Assembly: GCA_028291485.1 (NCBI GenBank)
Contig: JAQGHZ010000597.1
Span: 1 to 5,620 of the forward strand
Length of the DNA stretch: 5,620 nucleotides
Reading direction: 5' to 3'
Source of the DNA: Rubritepida sp.
Lineage (GTDB): Bacteria; Pseudomonadota; Alphaproteobacteria; Acetobacterales; Acetobacteraceae
Under the pieces are notes generated by a model. It did no database searches, had not been told where the DNA came from, and worked only from the letters and a program-made list of their open reading frames with translations. Shown here piece after piece: positions 1 through 5,166 of this stretch. Both the position numbers and the translations under genes were made by a program. Positions within the stretch are counted from its first letter, which is position 1. Every line of letters starts with the position of its first letter.

Positions 1-480
1 GACGACAGCGTGGGCGAGTTCTACTCGGTGGCCATCACCAACAACCACCAGCAGGCCGATACCGGCACGAAGATGTGGCATGTGGGCAAGAACACCCGCA
101 GCACGATCGTGTCCAAGGGCATCAGCGCGGGCCAGGGCCAGAACACCTATCGCGGGCTGGTGAAGATCAACCCGAAGGCGACCGGCGCGCGCAACTTCAC
201 CCAGTGCGACAGCCTGCTGATCGGCGACAAGTGCGGCGCGCATACCGTGCCCTATATCGAGAACCGCTGCGCGACGGCCAAGGTGGAGCACGAGGCCACG
301 ACCTCGCGCATCGCCGAGGACCAGCTGTTCTATTGCCGCAGCCGCGGCCTGACGCAGGAAGAGGCCGTCGGCCTCATCGTGAACGGCTTCTGCCGGGAAG
401 TGCTCAAGGAATTGCCGATGGAGTTCGCCGTGGAAGCCCAGAAGCTTCTCGCGATCTCGCTCGAAGGGAGCGTTGGTTAG
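1..480 (+). CDS. sufB: SufB, Fe-S cluster assembly scaffold subunit (C-terminal part, 5' truncated by window edge)
   Basis: The frame is open from base 1 to the TAG at 478-480 and gives the last 159 residues of SufB; the start lies outside the window. SufB is the cytoplasmic scaffold subunit of the SufBCD complex, on which Fe-S clusters are built. Visible family motifs are NNHQQADTGTK (residues 14-24), SKGISAGQGQNTYRGLV (36-52), NFTQCDS (65-71), HEATTSRI (97-104), EDQLFYCRSRG (106-116) and the C-terminal EFAVEAQKLLAISLE. Cys69 lies 90 residues from the C-terminus, exactly as Cys405 does in the 495-residue E. coli protein; that cysteine is a reported cluster-assembly residue at the SufB-SufD interface. 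Glu98 matches E. coli Glu434. All nine lysines use AAG. sufC begins 4 nt after the stop. The gene appears intact as far as visible, and identity is essentially certain. Confidence 0.97.
   Translation, partial: DDSVGEFYSVAITNNHQQADTGTKMWHVGKNTRSTIVSKGISAGQGQNTYRGLVKINPKATGARNFTQCDSLLIGDKCGAHTVPYIENRCATAKVEHEATTSRIAEDQLFYCRSRGLTQEEAVGLIVNGFCREVLKELPMEFAVEAQKLLAISLEGSVG
463..470 (+). promoter_or_regulatory. Ribosome binding site for sufC, unusually distant
   Basis: GAAGGGAG lies inside the end of sufB. It is 14 nt before the chosen ATG at 485 but only 2 nt before an in-frame TTG at 473. Neither spacing is ideal. SufC proteins normally begin MLKIEGL or similar, which fits the ATG. With the sufB stop only 4 nt away, coupled re-initiation by ribosomes finishing sufB probably matters more than the site itself (inference). 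Confidence 0.5.
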
Positions 481-484
481 TATC

Positions 485-1225
485 ATGTTGAAGATCGAAG
501 GCCTGACCGCTGAAATCGATGGCAAGCAGATCCTGAAGGGGATCGACCTCGAGGTCCCGACGGGCGAAATCCACGCCGTCATGGGCCCGAACGGCTCGGG
601 CAAGTCCACGCTCTCCTACGTGCTGAGCGGGCGCGAGGGCTACGAGATCACGGGCGGCTCGGCCACCTATAATGGCCTCGACCTGCTGGCGATGGAGCCG
701 GAGGAGCGCGCGGGTTCCGGCGTGTTCCTCGCCTTCCAGTATCCGGTCGAGCTGCCGGGCGTGGGCAATGCCAACTTCCTCCGGACGGCGCTGAATGCGC
801 TGCGCAAGCATCGCGGCGAAGCCGAGATCGACGCCATGCAGTTCCTCAAGCTGGCCCGCGCGAAGCTCAAGGAGCTGCAGATGTCGGATGACATGCTGAA
901 GCGCAACGTCAATGTCGGCTTCTCCGGCGGCGAGAAGAAGCGCAACGAGGTGCTGCAGATGGCGCTTCTGGAGCCGACGCTCGCCATCCTCGACGAGACG
1001 GATTCCGGCCTCGACATCGACGCGCTCAAGATCGTCGCCGACGGCGTGAACGCCATGCGCGGCCCGGGTTTCTCGTCCCTCGTCATCACCCACTACCAGC
1101 GCCTGCTGGACTACATCGTGCCCGACCGCGTGCACGTGCTGATCGGCGGCAAGATCGTGAAGTCCGGCGGCAAGGAGCTCGCGCTGGAGCTGGAGGCGGA
1201 GGGCTACGCGAAGGTGGCGGCATGA
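485..1225 (+). CDS. sufC: SufC, ATPase subunit of the SufBCD Fe-S assembly complex
   Basis: The product is 246 residues, close to E. coli SufC (248). SufC is a soluble ABC-type ATPase that binds SufB and SufD and drives conformational change during cluster assembly; it is not a transporter. Visible motifs are Walker A GPNGSGKST (34-42, Lys40), Q-loop Gln85 in AFQYP, ABC signature SGGEKKR (147-153), Walker B LAILDE (166-171, Glu171), D-loop SGLD (174-177) and H-loop His203. Lys40, Glu171 and His203 fall at the same numbers as in E. coli SufC. Lys152 is also present; in E. coli SufC it forms a salt bridge with Glu171. ATG 485 is preferred over the in-frame TTG at 473 because of the conserved N-terminus. 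The stop overlaps the sufD start as ATGA. All 16 lysines are AAG. All catalytic residues are present. Confidence 0.97.
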   Translation: MLKIEGLTAEIDGKQILKGIDLEVPTGEIHAVMGPNGSGKSTLSYVLSGREGYEITGGSATYNGLDLLAMEPEERAGSGVFLAFQYPVELPGVGNANFLRTALNALRKHRGEAEIDAMQFLKLARAKLKELQMSDDMLKRNVNVGFSGGEKKRNEVLQMALLEPTLAILDETDSGLDIDALKIVADGVNAMRGPGFSSLVITHYQRLLDYIVPDRVHVLIGGKIVKSGGKELALELEAEGYAKVAA

Positions 1226-2517
1226 ACGCGCAGCCTTCCAACGCCGCCTCTTCGACCGCGCAGGCGTTCCTCGCCCGCTTCGAGGGGCTGCGCGAGCATC
1301 TCCCCGGCCGCCACATGCCCTGGGTTGCACGACTGCGCGCCGAGGCCGCCGAGCTCTTCGGCGCGGCCGGCCTGCCCAGCCGCCGCATCGAGGCCTGGCG
1401 CTACACCGACCTCGGGCCCATCGCCCAGGCGGGCTTCTCCGAGGCGCTGACGCTGGCGCCCGAGACCCCTGCCCTGCCAACCATGCGCGCGGCCTGGCGC
1501 GCCGTCTTCATCGATGGCCGATTTGCGGAAAACCTCTCCGTGCTGCCGCAGACCTATCGCTGCGGCTCGCTCGCTGCGGGGCTGGACCACACGCAGTCCT
1601 GGCTCGGCGCGCAGGCGGAAAAGCTGCCGCTGGTGGCGCTGAACACCATGCTCTTCGAGGACGGCCTGCTGCTCGACCTGCCCGCCGGCATGGCGGGCGG
1701 CGAGCTGGAGCTGCTGAGTCTGGCGAGCCATGCCGGCCGCCCGATCGCCTTCCATCCGCGCCACCTGATCCGCATCGGCGACGGCGCCTCGCTCACGCTG
1801 ATCGAGACCAGCCTCGGCCCGGCCGAGGCCGTCTACCTGCACAATCCGGTCTTCGAGATTTCTGTCGGCGCCGGCGCCACGCTCGCCCATGTGCGCATCC
1901 AGCGCGAGGGGCGCGCGGGGTTCCAGCTTTCCACGGTGCAGGCCGCGGTGCAGGCGGGCGGCACCTACGACAACTTCACGCTGAACGCCGGCGCGAGGCT
2001 GGTCCGCAACGAGATCCACGCGGTGCTGCTCGGCCCCAAGGCCGCCTGCCACATGAACGGCGCGCAGCTCGCCGGCGACGGCCAGCACGCGGACACGACG
2101 ACCTTCCTCGACCATGCCGCGCCCGATTGCGCGAGCCGGCAAACCTACAAAACGGTCTTGGCGGGAAAATCGCGCGGCGTGTTCCAAGGAAAAATCCTGG
2201 TCCGCCAGGTGGCGCAGCGCACCGACGGCTACCAGATGAACCAGGCCCTCCTCCTCTCCGAGGAGGCCGAGATCGACGCCAAGCCGCAGCTCGAGATCTA
2301 CGCCGACGACGTGAAGTGCAGCCACGGCGCGACCGTCGGCGCGCTGGACGAGGCGCAGCTCTTCTATCTCCGCACCCGCGGCATCCCCGCCGAGCAGGCC
2401 CGCGCCATGCTGGTGCAGGCCTTCCTGGTGGAAGCTGTCGACGGCGTCACCAACCCCATCGCCCAGGCCGCCCTGGCCGAGGCGACCGGGGGCTGGTGGG
2501 AACGCGAGGCCGCCTGA
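1222..2517 (+). CDS. sufD: SufD, Fe-S cluster assembly protein
   Basis: The product is 431 residues (E. coli SufD has 423). SufD is a SufB paralogue that pairs with it through a shared beta-helix fold and binds SufC. The N-terminal domain carries GLPSRRIEAWRYTDL (50-64), typical of SufD. The conserved core has KSRGVFQGKILV (316-327) and DDVKCSHGATVG (362-373). Cys366 and His368 match E. coli Cys358 and His360, the latter reported as needed for cluster assembly at the SufB interface. The end, EAQLFYLRTRGIP, is also typical. The start overlaps the sufC stop (ATGA), with GAAGG at 1210-1214, 7 nt upstream. Codons 307-324 (2140-2193) are an oddity: CAA, AAA, TTG and GGA cluster there while the rest of the gene uses CAG and AAG exclusively. 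The encoded residues remain the conserved ones, so function is probably unaffected. Confidence 0.97.
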   Translation: MNAQPSNAASSTAQAFLARFEGLREHLPGRHMPWVARLRAEAAELFGAAGLPSRRIEAWRYTDLGPIAQAGFSEALTLAPETPALPTMRAAWRAVFIDGRFAENLSVLPQTYRCGSLAAGLDHTQSWLGAQAEKLPLVALNTMLFEDGLLLDLPAGMAGGELELLSLASHAGRPIAFHPRHLIRIGDGASLTLIETSLGPAEAVYLHNPVFEISVGAGATLAHVRIQREGRAGFQLSTVQAAVQAGGTYDNFTLNAGARLVRNEIHAVLLGPKAACHMNGAQLAGDGQHADTTTFLDHAAPDCASRQTYKTVLAGKSRGVFQGKILVRQVAQRTDGYQMNQALLLSEEAEIDAKPQLEIYADDVKCSHGATVGALDEAQLFYLRTRGIPAEQARAMLVQAFLVEAVDGVTNPIAQAALAEATGGWWEREAA

Positions 2518-2519
2518 AC

Positions 2520-3767
2520 ATGGACACGATCATCTCCCCGCTCTTCGACGTCACCCGCATCCGCCAGGATTTTCCGATCCTGTCGACGAAGGTGCATGGC
2601 AAGCCGCTGACCTTCCTGGACAGCGGCGCTTCGGCGCAGAAGCCGCGCGCGGTGATCGAGGCGATGACGCGGTCGATGGAAACCGCCTACGCGAATGTCC
2701 ATCGCGGCGCCTACCACCTCAGCGAGGCGGCGACGGAATCCTACGAGGCCGCGCGCATCGCGACGCAGCGCTTCCTGGGCGCGACCGAGCCGGAGGAGAT
2801 CGTCTTCACCTCCAATAGCACGGCGGCGATCAACTTCGTCGCGCACAGCTACGGCCGCGGCGTGCTGCAGCCCGGCCAGTTCGTGCTGACCTCCGAGATG
2901 GAGCACCATGCCAACATGGTGCCCTGGCAGATGCTGCGCGACGCCAATATCGGCATCGGCCTGCGCTACGTCCGCGTCACCGAGCGCGGCGAGCTGGACC
3001 TCGAGGACCTCGCGGCCAAGCTCGCGGACGGCAAGGTCGGCTTGGTCGCCCTCACGCATATGTCCAACGTGCTGGGCACGGTGACGCCGGCCGCGCAGAT
3101 CGCGCGCATGGCGCATGAAGCCGGCGCCAAGGTCCTCTTCGACGGCAGCCAGGCGGCCGTGCACCGCCATGTGGACGTGACGGCGATCGACGCCGACTTC
3201 TACGTCTTCACCGCCCACAAGCTCTACGGCCCCACGGGCATCGGCGTGCTCTACGGCAAGCGGAAGCTGCTCGACGCCATGCCGCCCTTCCTGGGCGGCG
3301 GCGACATGATCGAGAGCGTCACGCTGGAGCGCACCACCTATGCCGCCGCCCCCGCCCGCTTCGAGGCCGGCACGCCGCCGATCATCGAGGCGGTCGGCCT
3401 GCACGCCGCGATCGACTATGTGACGAACATCGGCATGGGCGCGATCGAGGCGCATGAGCGCGCGCTGGTGGACCACGCCATGGCCGTGCTGCCTGGAGTC
3501 GAGGGGCTGACGCTCCTCGGCGGCGCACAGGACCGCGGCGGCGTCTTCGCCTTCGCCCTGGACGGCGTGCACCCGCACGACCTCTCGACCTTCCTCGACC
3601 GTCATGGCATCGCGGTCCGCGCCGGCCGTCACTGCGCCGAGCCGCTGCACACGCGCTTCGGCGTGGAGGGCGGCACGACGCGCGCCTCCTTCGGCCTCTA
3701 CACGACGCCGGAGGAGATCGACCTGCTGGCCGCGAAGCTCACCGAGGCTCGAAGGTTCTTTGCATGA
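2520..3767 (+). CDS. sufS: SufS, PLP-dependent cysteine desulfurase (SufU-type by sequence)
   Basis: The product is 415 residues, a group II cysteine desulfurase that converts cysteine to alanine and holds the sulfur as a persulfide. Visible residues are His129 in EMEHHAN (stacks on PLP), Asp208 and Gln211 in FDGSQ, the PLP lysine Lys234 in TAHKLYGPTG, the persulfide cysteine Cys372 in AVRAGRHCAEPL, and Arg388 in TRASFGLY (substrate carboxylate). His353, in VHPHD, lies 19 residues before Cys372. B. subtilis SufS has His342 there, the residue that takes over a zinc ligand position from SufU, whereas E. coli SufS has Tyr345. This points to a SufU partner, and a sufU-like gene follows directly. 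The frame is open upstream to 2127, but that stretch is antisense-free overlap with sufD, so ATG 2520, 2 nt after the sufD stop with GAGG at 2506-2509, is the start. All ten lysines are AAG. Confidence 0.96.
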   Translation: MDTIISPLFDVTRIRQDFPILSTKVHGKPLTFLDSGASAQKPRAVIEAMTRSMETAYANVHRGAYHLSEAATESYEAARIATQRFLGATEPEEIVFTSNSTAAINFVAHSYGRGVLQPGQFVLTSEMEHHANMVPWQMLRDANIGIGLRYVRVTERGELDLEDLAAKLADGKVGLVALTHMSNVLGTVTPAAQIARMAHEAGAKVLFDGSQAAVHRHVDVTAIDADFYVFTAHKLYGPTGIGVLYGKRKLLDAMPPFLGGGDMIESVTLERTTYAAAPARFEAGTPPIIEAVGLHAAIDYVTNIGMGAIEAHERALVDHAMAVLPGVEGLTLLGGAQDRGGVFAFALDGVHPHDLSTFLDRHGIAVRAGRHCAEPLHTRFGVEGGTTRASFGLYTTPEEIDLLAAKLTEARRFFA

Positions 3768-4219
3768 GCGAAACCGGCGATATCGCGGATCTCTACTCGA
3801 TGACGCTGCGCGATCTGGCGCGCGATCCCGCGCACAAAGGCAGGCCGGAGGCCTTCGACGCCACGGCGCGCGGCGACAATCCGATGTGCGGCGACCGCGT
3901 GGACATCTACGTGACCCTCGACGGCGACCGCATCCGCGAAGCCCGCCACGTCGCGCGCGGCTGCGAGATCTGCCAGGCCAGCGCCTCGCTGCTGGCCGAA
4001 CTGGTGCCGGGCAGGACGCAGGCGGAAGCCCATGCCCTGGGCCAGCGCGCCGGGGAGATCGCGAAATCGGGTGCCGGGAATGACACCACCGACGAGCTCC
4101 ACCGCTTGTCGATCTTCGCCGTCGTGCACAAATTCCCCAGCAGGGTGAAATGCGTGACCCTGGCCTGGAATGCGCTGGATGCCGCCTTGTCCGGCGTCAA
4201 GGAGACGAGCAGTGAGTGA
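3764..4219 (+). CDS. sufU: SufU-type zinc-dependent sulfurtransferase partner of SufS
   Basis: The product is 151 residues of the IscU/NifU-N fold. SufU accepts sulfur from SufS after a zinc-ligand swap and passes it to SufB. The four expected zinc ligands are visible: Cys42 and Asp44 in NPMCGD, Cys67 in RGCEICQASAS, and Cys130 in RVKCVTLAW. The Cys67-Cys130 distance of 63 matches SufU (62 in B. subtilis) and is about 20 longer than in IscU. The LPPVK-H-C segment of true IscU scaffolds is missing, so a SufU role is favoured over a scaffold. Cys70 is extra: the usual motif is GCAISQ. Four of five lysines use AAA and three arginines use AGG, unlike neighbouring genes. The start overlaps the sufS stop (ATGA), with GAAGG at 3751-3755, 8 nt upstream. 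Many annotations would call it a generic Fe-S assembly scaffold. Confidence 0.88.
   Translation: MSETGDIADLYSMTLRDLARDPAHKGRPEAFDATARGDNPMCGDRVDIYVTLDGDRIREARHVARGCEICQASASLLAELVPGRTQAEAHALGQRAGEIAKSGAGNDTTDELHRLSIFAVVHKFPSRVKCVTLAWNALDAALSGVKETSSE
4199..4204 (+). promoter_or_regulatory. Ribosome binding site that fixes the GTG start of sufT
   Basis: AAGGAG sits 7 nt before the GTG at 4212-4214, inside the end of sufU. It is the best Shine-Dalgarno of the operon. It favours GTG over the in-frame ATG at 4170, which has no comparable site and would add a 14-residue, proline- and arginine-rich extension that looks like sufU sequence read out of frame. Confidence 0.8.
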
Positions 4220-4574
4220 ACCGGCCACCCAGAACCACGGAAGCTGGACTCCCGAGGGCGAAACGCTTCCCCAGATCACCGAGGAGGGCGTCATCGCCGC
4301 TCTCAAGACGGTCTTCGACCCGGAAATCCCGGTCGACATCTACGAGCTCGGCCTGATCTACGCCATCGAGCTCGAGGACAGCGGCAAGGTGAAGGTGGAG
4401 ATGACCCTCACCACCCCCTCCTGCCCCTCCGCGCAGGAACTGCCGGGCATGGCCGCGGAGGCCATCCGCCAGGTCCCCGGGGTGACGGATTGCGATGTCG
4501 AGATCGTCTGGGATCCGCCCTGGGACCAGTCGCGCATGAGCGAAGACGCGCGCCTCGCGCTGAACATGTACTGA
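4212..4574 (+). CDS. sufT: SufT, DUF59/MIP18-family Fe-S maturation factor
   Basis: The product is 120 residues from a GTG start. It belongs to the MIP18/DUF59 family, whose stand-alone members in SUF operons (SufT) support maturation of Fe-S proteins, shown in Staphylococcus aureus when demand is high; the biochemical step is not settled. Visible family motifs are VFDPEIPVDIYELGLIY (34-50), MTLTTPSCPSAQELP (64-78) with the conserved Cys71, and VEIVWDPPWDQSRMSEDAR (96-114). A second cysteine, Cys94, lies between them. The N-terminal 20 residues are polar and poorly conserved in the family. The gene overlaps sufU by 8 nt and is followed 14 nt later by sufA, so it should be expressed with the operon. 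An ATG at 4170 would give a 134-residue form, which is less likely. All three lysines are AAG. Confidence 0.92.
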   Translation: MSEPATQNHGSWTPEGETLPQITEEGVIAALKTVFDPEIPVDIYELGLIYAIELEDSGKVKVEMTLTTPSCPSAQELPGMAAEAIRQVPGVTDCDVEIVWDPPWDQSRMSEDARLALNMY

Positions 4575-4588
4575 CAGGAGACGCGCGA

Positions 4589-4957
4589 ATGAGCACCACC
4601 ACCACCGCCCCCCGCGTGAAGCGCGAGCTGCCGCCGTTGATGAGCGTCTCGGACAGCGCGGCCGAACGCCTGCGCTCGCTCTATTCCAAGGCCGAGGCGG
4701 GCAAGCTCCTGCATATCGGCGTCAAGACCAAGGGTTGCTCCGGCCTCGCCTACGACCTCAGCTTCGTGGACGCGCCGGCGCCCAGCGACGAGCGCGTGAC
4801 GGACAAGGGCATCACCATCCTGGTCGACCGCAAGGCCAGCCTCTACCTCATCGGCACGATGATGGACTACGAGGTGAAGGCCATGAGCGCGGGCTTCACC
4901 TTCGTGAATCCGAACGAGAAGGGCCGCTGCGGGTGTGGCGAGAGCTTCCACGTCTGA
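4589..4957 (+). CDS. sufA: SufA, A-type Fe-S carrier (HesB/IscA family)
   Basis: The product is 122 residues, the same length as E. coli SufA. A-type carriers bind Fe-S clusters at three cysteines and deliver them to apoproteins. The three are visible as Cys50 in TKGCSGLAYDLSF and Cys114/Cys116 in GRCGCGESFHV; the signature region SAGFTFVNPN (100-109) also fits. The first 15 or so residues are threonine-rich and variable. AGGAG at 4576-4580, 8 nt before ATG 4589, decides the start; an in-frame ATG at 4490 would add 33 residues read from within sufT and is rejected. It is the last gene of the operon here, unlike E. coli where sufA is first. The TGA stop (4955-4957) lies inside the terminator stem. 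SufA and other A-type proteins cannot be told apart by sequence alone; the operon context supports SufA. Confidence 0.93.
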   Translation: MSTTTTAPRVKRELPPLMSVSDSAAERLRSLYSKAEAGKLLHIGVKTKGCSGLAYDLSFVDAPAPSDERVTDKGITILVDRKASLYLIGTMMDYEVKAMSAGFTFVNPNEKGRCGCGESFHV

Positions 4958-4979
4958 GCTTCGCTCAGACGTTTGGTTT
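4950..4979 (+). terminator. Intrinsic terminator of the suf operon
   Basis: A perfect 10-bp inverted repeat, ACGTCTGAGC at 4950-4959 and GCTCAGACGT at 4963-4972, encloses a TTC loop. The tail TTTGGTTTC follows directly, including the T at 4972. The T tract is interrupted by GG, so termination may be incomplete. The sufA stop codon forms part of the left arm. Confidence 0.75.
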
Positions 4980-5129
4980 CTCCGCCCTCGAACGCCGGGC
5001 GCCGCCTCCGCCCGACCGGTAGGTGGAGTGGGCGGCGTCGGCCGCTTTGCGGCCGAATTCCCTGACAGTATTTGGACCCTGCGCGGCACCCGCCGTGCCC
5101 GGCTTCACGCCTCTGCTTCCGCGTCCTAA
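4980..5129. other. Non-coding intergenic stretch with GC-rich inverted repeats
   Basis: This stretch between the suf terminator and the dehydrogenase control region has no convincing gene on either strand. It holds a 7-bp inverted repeat (CGCCGCC at 5000-5006, GGCGGCG at 5031-5037) flanking ACCGGT at 5015-5020, a separate perfect hairpin at 5038-5056, and a small one (GGCAC at 5085-5089, GTGCC at 5095-5099). No good sigma-70 promoter is visible; TTCACG at 5104-5109 with CCTAAC at 5125-5130, 15 nt apart, is a weak candidate for the gene downstream. Confidence 0.5.
5038..5056. repeat. Perfect 8-bp hairpin in the intergenic region
   Basis: TCGGCCGC (5038-5045) and GCGGCCGA (5049-5056) form a perfect stem around a TTT loop. 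There is no U-tract on either side, so it is not a standard terminator. It could back up the terminator 65 nt upstream, stabilise the suf mRNA 3' end after read-through, or belong to a dispersed intergenic repeat; the window cannot decide. Confidence 0.6.
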
Positions 5130-5156
5130 CCTCCCGACCGACCAATCGGTAGGAGG
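5130..5156 (+). promoter_or_regulatory. Candidate operator or RNA hairpin at the dehydrogenase ribosome binding site
   Basis: ACCGA (5137-5141) and TCGGT (5146-5150) form an inverted repeat around CCAA. Outside them, CCTCC (5130-5134) is complementary to GGAGG (5152-5156), with only small unpaired stretches between. The inner palindrome resembles operators of TetR-family repressors (general resemblance, not a match to a named site). As RNA, the outer pairing would cover the Shine-Dalgarno. Either reading predicts control of the gene starting at 5167. Confidence 0.4.
5151..5156 (+). promoter_or_regulatory. Shine-Dalgarno of the short-chain dehydrogenase gene
   Basis: AGGAGG is a full consensus site, 10 nt before the ATG at 5167 and 13 nt before a second in-frame ATG at 5170. 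The spacing mildly favours the first ATG. The site is part of the inverted repeat described at 5130-5156. Confidence 0.75.
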
Positions 5157-5166
5157 AATCGCCGCA

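Noticed and set aside
473..484. TTG start for sufC four codons upstream of the ATG.
   Set aside because: It would leave only 2 nt after the Shine-Dalgarno and overlap the sufB stop; the family N-terminus begins at the ATG.
404..1480. Long open frame on the minus strand opposite sufC and the start of sufD.
   Set aside because: It spans a gene boundary, is rich in Arg, Ala and Gly with no recognisable motif, and is the usual antisense artefact of strongly GC-biased codons in a real gene.
1204..2325. Long minus-strand frame opposite sufD.
   Set aside because: It mirrors the third-position bias of sufD, has no family motif and no ribosome binding site, and lies wholly under a well-supported gene.
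2127..2519. A 131-codon N-terminal extension of sufS from an in-frame ATG at 2127.
   Set aside because: The extension reads sufD in another frame and is Arg/Pro-rich with no conservation, while the SufS N-terminus from ATG 2520 matches family length.
2364..3650. Long minus-strand frame opposite sufS.
   Set aside because: Its composition (many His, Arg, Ala, Val, Asp) is the reverse reading of sufS codons. No domain is visible.
4490..4588. A 33-residue N-terminal extension of sufA from ATG 4490.
   Set aside because: It lies within sufT, is not SufA-like, and AGGAG at 4576-4580 clearly serves ATG 4589.
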